From Sulfurimonas sp. HSL3-1 (GTDB lineage: Bacteria > Campylobacterota > Campylobacteria > Campylobacterales > Sulfurimonadaceae): DNA of 64,000 nt. The notes below the pieces were generated by a model, which searched no databases, had not been told where the DNA came from, and saw only the letters and a program-made list of their open reading frames with translations. Shown here one piece after another: positions 57,502-64,000 of this stretch. How positions within the stretch are numbered: the first letter of the stretch is position 1; each line of letters starts with the position of its first letter. The stretch is from the NCBI RefSeq assembly GCF_039645995.1, contig NZ_CP147920.1:558001-622000 (forward strand), written 5' to 3'. The position numbers and the translations under genes are program-made.

Positions 57502-58911
57502 CTACTCCGGCTCATCACTGTTGATTTCGATGGCGCCGTACTCCTGTAAAAGTTCTATGATCTGCTTGCGCTGATGTTTCTGCGCGATCCGCATGGCGCT
57601 CATCCCCTGCGGCGAGATGCGGTTGACGTCACAGCCGCATTCGCACAGAAAACGGCAGACATCAATGTGGTTGTAGTAGACCGCCAGCATCAGCGCGCTC
57701 CAGCCGTAGTGGTCGATGCGGTCGATATCCGCGTAGTTGTTAATAAGCACTTCGACCGCCGACTGTCGCCCCATGGAGGCGGCGACCATCAGCGCCGTCC
57801 GACCGTTCTTGTCGGTATAGTTGACGTCGCTGCCCAGCTGCATCAGCAGGCGGAGGTGTTTTTTGATCCCGTCGTCCTGGCGACGGGCGACGGTGTGAAA
57901 GAGCGGCGTCCAGCCCGCCCGGTTCGTCGGAATGTCCGTATGGGCCCCGTGGTCGAGCATAATACGCAGCAGGTTGCGGTAACTGTCGGCGATCTCCGGG
58001 TAGGTCTCGATGCCGCGATGCACCAGGGAGAGCGGCGTATGCAGGCCGTCGTAGGTGAGAATGTTCGCGCCGTGACGGATCAGCGCGGCGGCCCCGTCGG
58101 GGTTGCCGTTGCGCAGGGCGATGGTCAGGGCCGTCGCATGGTTGTCCGTACGGTGCTCCAGGGTAGGGTAGCGCTGCAGCAGTTTTTCCAGGAGGCGCAC
58201 GAACTTGGGGTGGGAAGAGGCAATGATGACCGGCGTGATCCCGTGCAGGTCGCCGGCGTCAATCGCGAGGCCCTTGTTGAGCAGGTAGGTGACGAGTTTC
58301 GGGTTGTTCCCGAACACGGCGTGGTGCAGCAGTGTCCGGTTCTGGACATCGCGTTTGGAGAGCTCCATCGGCGTCGCCTCGGCATTGACGATGGCGTAGA
58401 GGTTCCCCTTGGATGCCAGCTCGAAAAGATCCGGCTCGGCCGGGAGGTCGAAAACAGGCTGGACCTCTTCGAGCAGGGAGAGGAGGGTTTTGCTTTTTTG
58501 GGCTTTGGCAATGGCGGTGGGGGTCAGCCCTTCGCTGTTCTTTGCAAGGGGGCGGGCGCCGTACTGCAGCAGCTGCAGGACGATCTCTGGGTCGCCGAGT
58601 TTGACGGCGAAGTGCAGGGGCGTTTCCTGCTCCCGGTCCGCGAGGTTGGGGTTGGCGCCGTGCATGAGGAGGTGCTCGACGATCCGCGTACGCTGCTGCA
58701 TCACGGCGACGATCAGCGGGGGACGGTGGCCGAAGGCGTGGTAGTCGACGTCGAACCCCTCCTCGATCATCGACAACAGTGTCGCCTTGTCGTCGCTGCG
58801 GATGGCGTTGAAAAAGGTCTCGCTTTTGTGTTCGATGATCTCTCCGGCACTGGGGTCGTAGAGATGCGTTCCCAAAAGCATGGCGCTGTGCAGACGCTCC
58901 ATAAAGGGCAT
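57502..58911 (-). CDS. Ankyrin-repeat protein
   Basis: The 469 residues consist of about ten ankyrin repeats, shown by repeated strings such as QETPLHFAVKLGDPEIVLQLLQYGA, RTLLHHAVFGNNPKLVTYLLNKG and NGRTALMVAASMGRQSAVEVLINN. The first 40 residues have no signal peptide, so it is cytoplasmic and probably a protein-binding scaffold. The partner is unknown. It is convergent with the small cytochrome gene 35 bp away, where GTCCCTCCGGGAC forms a short hairpin. Confidence 0.88.
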   Translation of the reverse strand: MPFMERLHSAMLLGTHLYDPSAGEIIEHKSETFFNAIRSDDKATLLSMIEEGFDVDYHAFGHRPPLIVAVMQQRTRIVEHLLMHGANPNLADREQETPLHFAVKLGDPEIVLQLLQYGARPLAKNSEGLTPTAIAKAQKSKTLLSLLEEVQPVFDLPAEPDLFELASKGNLYAIVNAEATPMELSKRDVQNRTLLHHAVFGNNPKLVTYLLNKGLAIDAGDLHGITPVIIASSHPKFVRLLEKLLQRYPTLEHRTDNHATALTIALRNGNPDGAAALIRHGANILTYDGLHTPLSLVHRGIETYPEIADSYRNLLRIMLDHGAHTDIPTNRAGWTPLFHTVARRQDDGIKKHLRLLMQLGSDVNYTDKNGRTALMVAASMGRQSAVEVLINNYADIDRIDHYGWSALMLAVYYNHIDVCRFLCECGCDVNRISPQGMSAMRIAQKHQRKQIIELLQEYGAIEINSDEPE

Positions 58912-59087
58912 AACGGCTCCTGCAATCGAATGGATTTTGTTCTATCCTAGCATAAAAGTGTAAAAGGGGATTGAAAAAATGGGTGAAAAAATAGACTCAA
59001 AGCTCCGATGCGGGCGCTTCAAAGATCGAAACTGCCGGGGCGGACAGTTGTGAACACTATCCGCGGGAGCCGGCTGTTATGCAATGT

Positions 59088-60140
59088 CTAGATCCCTTTA
59101 AACTCGAAGGGTTCGCTTGTCTTGAAGAATTTGTTGGCTTCCCCGGCGTACACCTCACCGTGATCCAAGGTGAGTTTCTTGACCGGCGCGCCGGGACTGA
59201 GGTCCGCTTTTTTGAGGTCTACCCAGACAACATTCGGTGTCAGGACGTTTTCAAAGTAGTAGACAAGACGCTTTTGATCCGCCACTGCTCTCCAGCGCGT
59301 ATTTGAGATATGGGGTTGGTTCGGTGTTGATATGCCGTAGGGGACGGACACATTCCTGATCACACTGAAAACACTTGCCACTGCAATACGGGTATTGCTT
59401 GTCTGCGGAATGGCATTGATATAGTATGAAGCACGTACAAACCGATCCGGCGCCCTGTTCGATCCCGGCAGGAACGTGGTTCCCGGGATCTGTTCCCAAT
59501 AGCCTTTAACGGCAAGCTGTTCCTCGAACACGGGATCGTTTGTCATCACCTGGTACGCCGGGTTGTGATGGATGATCAATCTACCGTTGATATATTCCAG
59601 GATTGCGCTGTCTCCTGTCGCATCGGATAGAGAGAGGTGCACCGTCGTGAATTTATCCGTTCCGGGAATGAAGTCCGTAACGATGGTGAACTTCTCTTTT
59701 CCAAACGCCTCCACCGCCTCCGCAACCGTCGCGAAATTGTCGAGTGCGTACTGGGCCCAGGCCGCGATCGTCAACCCTTTCTTCTTCCCCTTTTTGTCAA
59801 ACGCGGGATATTGCGATTTGACGAGCCAAAGCATATTGGCGACCAGCCCCTTCTCGTTCATCCCGTCCGGTGCGGCGATATCCCAGGAACTGGCGACAAC
59901 GCTCCCGTAGCGCGAGGTCCAGGTGATTGAATTGGGTCCGACCTCCCCGCTGCGTTTCATGCCGCGGGGAAAAAGCCAAAGGTTGGCGGGAATATCGATG
60001 GAAAAATCCATCGTACGGCCGGTGATCACCGTTTGGTCAGGGCCTTTATACACCACCCTTGTGCATGCCATGGCATCGACGGCAACGAAAATACCCAGTG
60101 TAAGCATTCCAAAAGCCAGCAGAGGTTTCATGAACTTCAT
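59088..60140 (-). CDS. Secreted linear amide hydrolase (choloylglycine hydrolase family)
   Basis: From ATG 60140 (9 nt behind AAGGA) the protein has 350 residues. A signal peptide (MKPLLAFGMLTLGIFVAVDAMA) is followed directly by the nucleophile Cys26 in ACTRVVYKGPDQ, as expected for Ntn hydrolases, which need a free N-terminal Cys. Arg and Asp of the pocket are in TGRTMDFSIDIPANLW, and NMLWLVKSQ, TNDPVFEEQL and RASYYI match the family. Gram-negative relatives cleave penicillin V, bile salts or acyl-homoserine lactones; the substrate here is unknown. Composition is AT-richer than the neighbours. Confidence 0.85.
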   Translation of the reverse strand: MKFMKPLLAFGMLTLGIFVAVDAMACTRVVYKGPDQTVITGRTMDFSIDIPANLWLFPRGMKRSGEVGPNSITWTSRYGSVVASSWDIAAPDGMNEKGLVANMLWLVKSQYPAFDKKGKKKGLTIAAWAQYALDNFATVAEAVEAFGKEKFTIVTDFIPGTDKFTTVHLSLSDATGDSAILEYINGRLIIHHNPAYQVMTNDPVFEEQLAVKGYWEQIPGTTFLPGSNRAPDRFVRASYYINAIPQTSNTRIAVASVFSVIRNVSVPYGISTPNQPHISNTRWRAVADQKRLVYYFENVLTPNVVWVDLKKADLSPGAPVKKLTLDHGEVYAGEANKFFKTSEPFEFKGI

Positions 60141-60370
60141 TGTGTACGTTCCTTGATAGCGATGGGGTGTTTTTATGAACGGCATTGTTGGATTTCCCTT
60201 TTCGGTGATATCTGGAATGTTCGGCTATCTACGATAGTGAAATCACAAAATAGTATACGAAAATATTTTTGGACTTACTGAATTTTGGTACAGTTTAGAA
60301 GATTGATGAGGTGGTATGTAATTGGGGGAAGGAGTGGCGAAGGCGGCCTGCCTCCGCCGGTCGAGCGAAA
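60141..60370. other. Gene-poor gap before rpsR
   Basis: These 230 bases hold the leader and promoter area of the amide hydrolase gene and the space beyond the rpsR stop. GGCGG-CCTGCCT-CCGCC (60342-60358) is a hairpin that may end the ribosomal transcript on the minus strand, though no T-run follows. The middle (60230-60300) is AT-rich and featureless. Confidence 0.4.
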
Positions 60371-60634
60371 TTACTTGATAATTTCGAACGGGTTGACGAC
60401 AACTTCCTTGCGGGAAATTGTGTACGGGATGATCGCAGCGGAACGTGCACGCTTGATCGCGATCGTAACCATGTCCTGGTGGCGCTTGCAGTTACCTGTC
60501 AGGCGGCGCGGCATGATTTTGTAGCGCTCAGAGAGTGAGTGCTTGAGGCTAGAAGCGTCTTTGTAGTCGATGAAGTCGACTTTCGCTTCACAGTATTTGC
60601 AATAACGTTTTTTATATTTGCGTTTTTCTGCCAT
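60371..60634 (-). CDS. rpsR: 30S ribosomal protein S18
   Basis: The 87 residues show [69 protein letters not shown], the S18 pattern. CKYC and CKRH form a Cys/His set as in C+ forms that bind zinc. It is the last gene of rpsF-ssb-rpsR. The start follows the ssb stop by 26 bases. Confidence 0.97.
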   Translation of the reverse strand: MAEKRKYKKRYCKYCEAKVDFIDYKDASSLKHSLSERYKIMPRRLTGNCKRHQDMVTIAIKRARSAAIIPYTISRKEVVVNPFEIIK

Positions 60635-60660
60635 GGTTTTTTTCCTTGCTGTCTATTATT

Positions 60661-61188
60661 CTAGAATGGGATCTCGTCTTCGTCGATGTCGATCTCGGGA
60701 ATCGTATTCTCCGGCATCTGCTGTTTCGGCGGCTGGTAGGCATTCTGCGGTTGCGGCTGCTGCGGCGGCGGGTTGTAGCCCTGCTGCGGCGCGTTGTATC
60801 CCTGGGAGCTCGGGGCGTTGTAGCCGCCGTTGCCCTGGGGCGCGTCGTATCCGCCCTGATCGCCGCGGGAATCCAGCATCTTCATCTCTTCGACGTTGAT
60901 CGAGTGTTTCGAGCGTTTCTGCCCGTTCTGGTCCGTCCACTGCTCAAGCATCAGTCGCCCTTCGACGAGGACTTTACTCCCCTTGCGAAGGTACTGGTTT
61001 GCAATCTCGCCGCTGCGGCCGAAGAAGGTGATGTCGATGAACATCGTTTCATCCACCATCTCGCCGTTTTGTTTCTTGAACTTGCGGTTGGTCGCAATGC
61101 CGGTTTTGGCGATGGCCATACCGCCTTGCGTGTAACGAAGCTCAATGTCGCGTGTAAGATTACCTACCAGAATGACTTTGTTGAACAT
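60661..61188 (-). CDS. ssb: Single-stranded DNA-binding protein
   Basis: SSB coats single-stranded DNA in replication and repair. The OB fold occupies residues 1-110 (MFNKVILVGNLTRDIELRYT, AIAKTGIATNR, VLVEGRLMLEQWTDQNGQKRS). A glycine/proline/glutamine-rich linker (QGYNAPQQGYNPPPQQPQPQ) follows, and the tail DIDEDEIPF is the conserved partner-binding tip. It lies between rpsF and rpsR as in most bacteria. The 175 residues are typical. Confidence 0.97.
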   Translation of the reverse strand: MFNKVILVGNLTRDIELRYTQGGMAIAKTGIATNRKFKKQNGEMVDETMFIDITFFGRSGEIANQYLRKGSKVLVEGRLMLEQWTDQNGQKRSKHSINVEEMKMLDSRGDQGGYDAPQGNGGYNAPSSQGYNAPQQGYNPPPQQPQPQNAYQPPKQQMPENTIPEIDIDEDEIPF

Positions 61189-61208
61189 ATGGAAACTCTC
61201 CTAACTGC

Positions 61209-61586
61209 TTAAGAAGCGGCGCTTTCGCTGCTCTCTTCGGTTTTCGCCGGCTGTTGCTTTGTCTTCTCGACCAAATCGTTCCATGCTTTGACTTCGCGCT
61301 TGGAATCGTATTTGATCGTGACGTAACGGAGGAGTTCCTCGTTGATGCGGAAGCGGCGTTCGATCTCCGCGATCGCAGACGGCTCGATCATGTAATAGAC
61401 AACGTGGAAGTAACCACGCGGGCTTTTTTCAATCGGGTAGGCCAGTTTGCGCATACCCATCTCGTCGCGTGCAACGATTTCGCCACCGTTTTCAGTGATG
61501 ACGGCTTCGATCGCAGCGATGCTGTTTTTGATCTCTTCTTCTGTCAGGGTCGGTTTGACGATGACAAGGTTTTCGTAATGTCTCAT
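61209..61586 (-). CDS. rpsF: 30S ribosomal protein S6
   Basis: The 125 residues start MRHYENLVIVKPTLTEEEI and contain GMRKLAYPIEKSPRGYFHVVYYMIEPSAIAEIERRFRINEELLRYV, the S6 fold. The C-terminus is a charged, disordered tail (KTKQQPAKTEESSESAAS). AAGGAG lies before the ATG. In several bacteria S6:S18 represses its own operon through a structured leader; the 60-base leader seen here was not recognised as that motif. Confidence 0.96.
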   Translation of the reverse strand: MRHYENLVIVKPTLTEEEIKNSIAAIEAVITENGGEIVARDEMGMRKLAYPIEKSPRGYFHVVYYMIEPSAIAEIERRFRINEELLRYVTIKYDSKREVKAWNDLVEKTKQQPAKTEESSESAAS

Positions 61587-61795
61587 GTAGAGTATTTCTC
61601 CTTATGGTTTCATCCCTCATGGCTCTCGGTCACGGGTCATCCCGCGCGATAATATGCATTGCGTCGCAAAGCACAAAGAGTAAGGAACGCGCAATAATAC
61701 ATAATTACGGCTTAATTTAAGGTGAAATTCAGACGTTGCATATCGAGTGGAACGGCGGCGGCACACTGCAGGGGGTTCAGCCGCTCTTGGCCGGC
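61587..61795 (-). other. Leader and promoter region of rpsF
   Basis: The 209 bases between the holA stop and the rpsF ATG hold the rpsF promoter. TATTAT near 61655 (CATATTATCGCG on the minus strand) is a candidate -10. Between it and AAGGAG lies a GC-rich stretch (GCGCGGGATGACCCGTGACC) that could pair within itself. No other gene or repeat was seen. Confidence 0.4.
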
Positions 61796-62767
61796 CTACA
61801 GGAGGGACTGGACTTTCAGGAAGGTCGCGGCGAGGAGGGCGCTTTTGCTCCCGCCGCCCGCCGATTTCATTTGCAGCTCCGTCTCGCCGAGCAGGCTCAT
61901 CATCCGGGTGTACTGCGGCTGTTTGAAGCGTACGCTCTGCTGCTGCCTCGCCTGCTCGATGCGCGGGGGGAGTTTGTAGCCGAGGATCTTGGCCGAATCC
62001 GCCGCGCCGTTCAGGCGGATGGAGGCGTAAAAGAGATAGAGCTGGGCGATATGGTTCGAGAGCGCCGTCAGCAGCCTGATTTCATCTTCGCCGTGTTCGA
62101 GCAGGCGGCGCATCAGGGGAACGAAATCCTGTTTCTGGAGCAGGGCGTCGATGAGCTGGTCGACCTTGACCTCCGCGACGCCGTAGACGAGCTCGTCGAT
62201 CTCCTTGATGCCGATACGCCCCTGCAGAAGTGAGAACTTGTCCAGTTCGTTGATGGTGAGGGCGAGGTCGCCGTTTTGCGATTCGAGCAAATGGGTCGCG
62301 GCGTAGGGGTCGAGATTGATGCCGCGCGCAGCCGCCTCGTTCAGCACGATCTGGCGCGCCTCGTTGGGAAAGGGGCGGAAGAGCCTGACGTCCGCACCAC
62401 CCGATTTCGGGCCGAATGCGCTGGTGGCGCTTTTTTTGAAGTCGGTGCCGAAATAGGCGTAGATGAAGAGGTTGCCGGGATTCTTCTGTACCAGGTCGAT
62501 CAGGGCAGTGAGGTCGTTTTTCGGCAGTTTCTTCTCACTCTTGACGATAAGGACGTTGCGGCCGCCGAAGAGTGACCCCTGCGAGAGATGCGCCTTGGCG
62601 CTCGAGAACTGGTACTCATCAAAGTAGACGCTGAGCATGTTGGGGTCCTCGACGGCGGCGAGCTGTTTGGTGTAGTGCTCGATCAGGAAGTGGCTCTCGC
62701 CGTAGAGCATGACGGCCCCGGGGGCCTTGTCCTGTCGGATCAGGTTGTCAAGATCCTGCCGCTTCAT
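61796..62767 (-). CDS. holA: DNA polymerase III subunit delta
   Basis: HolA is the clamp-loader wrench that opens the sliding clamp. The 323 residues start MKRQDLDNLIRQDKAPGAVMLYGESHFLIEHY, continue with QGSLFGGRNVLIVKSEKKLPKN near residue 60, and have a middle helical part NGDLALTINELDKFSLLQG near 190. The weak similarity typical of delta means the call rests on these patterns, length and gene order (holA between rnr and rpsF, as I recall in H. pylori). Its start overlaps the rnr stop by four bases. Confidence 0.85.
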   Translation of the reverse strand: MKRQDLDNLIRQDKAPGAVMLYGESHFLIEHYTKQLAAVEDPNMLSVYFDEYQFSSAKAHLSQGSLFGGRNVLIVKSEKKLPKNDLTALIDLVQKNPGNLFIYAYFGTDFKKSATSAFGPKSGGADVRLFRPFPNEARQIVLNEAAARGINLDPYAATHLLESQNGDLALTINELDKFSLLQGRIGIKEIDELVYGVAEVKVDQLIDALLQKQDFVPLMRRLLEHGEDEIRLLTALSNHIAQLYLFYASIRLNGAADSAKILGYKLPPRIEQARQQQSVRFKQPQYTRMMSLLGETELQMKSAGGGSKSALLAATFLKVQSLL

Positions 62768-64000
62768 TCGCGCTCCTTGGAGAGGGTCGCATGGGACTCC
62801 ACGGTGCGGACGAAAGTCGTATGGATCCGCGCGGTGGCCAGGCTGACGTTCTCGATACGCAGTTCGATGTCGTCAAAGAGCATGACCGGCTCGTTCGTAA
62901 CGACTTTGACTTTGGCGCCGCGCAGCGGTCCGGTGATCTCGGCGCGCAGTTCCGGGTCGGTGGCGTAGACCCGCGCCGGGAAGACCTCGCCGATATGTTC
63001 ATTGGCCCAGCGGGCGAACTTGCGGTCCATGAAACGCACTTCAATGTCGCTCGCCTCGCGCTCCTTATCGCTGATGGCGAAACAGAGCGCGTCGATGTTG
63101 CGAAGGACGTAGGAACCCTCCTCCTTGTCGCCGCGCTGGATCGCCTTGAGCAGCCGGTGGACGATGAGGTCCGAGTAGCGGCGGATGGGGGAGGTGAAGT
63201 GGGTATAGCGCTCGAACCCCAGCCCGAAGTGCCCGACGTTGTCCGGGGCGTAGCGCGCCTGCATCTGGGAACGGATAATGAGGGTATCGACTTCGTGGGC
63301 GATCCCGCGCTTCTGCGCTTCGTGCTGGATGCCCGTAATGGTCTCTTTGAGGCTCTCTTTCTGTTCCGCGATGATCCCGATGCCGGCCAGTTCGGTATAG
63401 AGGCTCTGCAGTTTCGCCGGGCTCGGGGGTTCGTGGATACGGAAAACACCGCGCTCGTACATCGCCGCCGCGGCCTTGTTCGCCAGCAGCATACAGTCTT
63501 CGATGAGGGCATGCGAGGGGGTCTCCTCCGCGACGGTCGTCCCCAAGATGTTCTGCGCGTCATCCAGGGCCATCTCCAGCTCCTCGGAACGGAAGTCGAA
63601 GCCGATTTTGAGGCGTTTTGCGCGCAGGGCGTCGGTCAGTTTGCGCAGTTCGAAAAGGTTGGCGATGACGGTGCGTTCGTCGTCGTTTGCCGGCGCGGCC
63701 TTGTCCGGAGCGTCAAAGAGCGCGTCGACCTCTTCGTAGTTGAAGCGCCGTTTGGAGTGGATGATGGACTCGAAGAGTTCCGTCTCAACGACCTCGTGGC
63801 TCTCCGGGTCAAGGACCATCTTGAAGGTGTAGGCGAGGCGGTCGACGTGGGGCTGCAGGGAGCAAAGCGTCTCCGAGAGCTCGCGCGGCAGCATCGGGAT
63901 GGAGCGGTGGGGCAGGTAGATGGAGAAGCTGCGGTAGATCGCCTCGGCATCGATGGGGCCGAAGGGGGTGACATAGGCGCTGACGTCCGCAATGGCGACA
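62764..64000 (-). CDS. rnr: RNase R family exoribonuclease, 3' part of gene
   Basis: The frame is open to the window edge, so the N-terminal cold-shock domains and the start are missing. The first visible residues VAIADVSAYVTPFGPIDAEA belong to the RNB catalytic core that binds the Mg2+-coordinating aspartates. Then come IPMLPRELSETLCSL, NKAAAAMYERGVFRIHEPPS, and FTSPIRRYSDLIVHRLL near the end. The S1 domain ends in ARIHTTFVRTVESHATL. The enzyme degrades structured RNA 3'-5'. It is the leading gene of the rnr-holA pair, upstream of rpsF-ssb-rpsR. Confidence 0.92.
   Translation of the reverse strand, partial: VAIADVSAYVTPFGPIDAEAIYRSFSIYLPHRSIPMLPRELSETLCSLQPHVDRLAYTFKMVLDPESHEVVETELFESIIHSKRRFNYEEVDALFDAPDKAAPANDDERTVIANLFELRKLTDALRAKRLKIGFDFRSEELEMALDDAQNILGTTVAEETPSHALIEDCMLLANKAAAAMYERGVFRIHEPPSPAKLQSLYTELAGIGIIAEQKESLKETITGIQHEAQKRGIAHEVDTLIIRSQMQARYAPDNVGHFGLGFERYTHFTSPIRRYSDLIVHRLLKAIQRGDKEEGSYVLRNIDALCFAISDKEREASDIEVRFMDRKFARWANEHIGEVFPARVYATDPELRAEITGPLRGAKVKVVTNEPVMLFDDIELRIENVSLATARIHTTFVRTVESHATLSKERE

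Noticed and set aside
57574-58950. Open frame of 458 codons opposite the ankyrin gene
   Set aside because: It mirrors the ankyrin repeats in antisense and has no motif; the ankyrin reading explains the sequence.
1-64000. tRNA or rRNA genes, CRISPR arrays, insertion sequences, prophage or integrase genes, toxin-antitoxin or restriction systems
   Set aside because: None was recognised on reading both strands; no TTC-type T-loop cloverleafs, spaced direct repeats or transposase motifs were seen. A tRNAscan or CRISPR search could still correct this.

Overview
The window looks like chromosomal DNA of a free-living member of the Campylobacterota (former Epsilonproteobacteria), most likely a Sulfurimonas-like organism with an unusually GC-rich genome. 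This rests on gene order recalled from Campylobacter and Helicobacter: uvrB, two short genes, pseudopilin, priA, ispG; glcD, a plasminogen-binding-family gene, a Csd3-type M23 peptidase; and rnr, holA, rpsF, ssb, rpsR. It also rests on c-type cytochromes, HemJ and a PgbA-type protein. No tRNA, rRNA, CRISPR array, insertion sequence or prophage was seen. Coding density is very high.

Layout. 1-4.1 kb: tail of an outer-membrane protein, Nudix hydrolase, glyQ, RecD2-type helicase. 4.1-10 kb: L,D-transpeptidase, acetyltransferase, NhaC-type antiporter, small WGR-like protein, lipoprotein, two-component system, monoheme cytochrome. 10.3-14.5 kb: pckA, DedA protein, uvrB. 14.6-22.5 kb: two short coiled-coil proteins, three AT-richer pseudopilins, priA, ispG, dnaB, comEC. 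22.4-30.6 kb: YihY protein, glcD, pgbA-like, csd3-like, mgtE, a repeat-filled gap, a copper-type TonB receptor. 30.7-38.6 kb: agmatine deiminase and alr (divergent), a ribA-rsmG cluster, hemB, argF, a pentaheme cytochrome, paired small CGCF proteins. 38.7-46.2 kb: trpS, hpf-trxC-outer membrane protein-hemJ, a degenerate GGDEF protein, der, an LpxH-like phosphatase divergent from a glycosyltransferase. 46.2-55 kb: heptamer repeat, peroxiredoxin, metK, ferredoxin, ndk, DUF177-rpmF-plsX-fabH, HIT protein, ovoA. 55-64 kb: metF, serB, cytochrome, ankyrin protein, secreted Ntn hydrolase, rpsR-ssb-rpsF-holA-rnr (the last runs off the window).

How it fits together. Housekeeping modules dominate: translation, replication and repair (dnaB, priA, uvrB, holA, ssb), heme supply (hemB, hemJ) feeding several c-type cytochromes, lipid synthesis (plsX, fabH), methyl-group metabolism (metF, metK) and redox defence (peroxiredoxin, thioredoxin 2, ovothiol synthesis).

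I found no clear multi-gene system that is wholly new. The most unusual signals are non-coding. (1) At least seven genes have a -10 box only about 5-8 nt before the start codon and no Shine-Dalgarno, implying leaderless mRNAs. (2) Two perfect palindromes each hold two opposed TATAAT boxes between divergent genes. (3) A dispersed structured repeat, with compensatory or loop-only changes, lies in spaces between convergent genes. (4) Strong hairpins lie in the leader regions of metK, peroxiredoxin, serB and priA. All structures were found by eye, without folding software.
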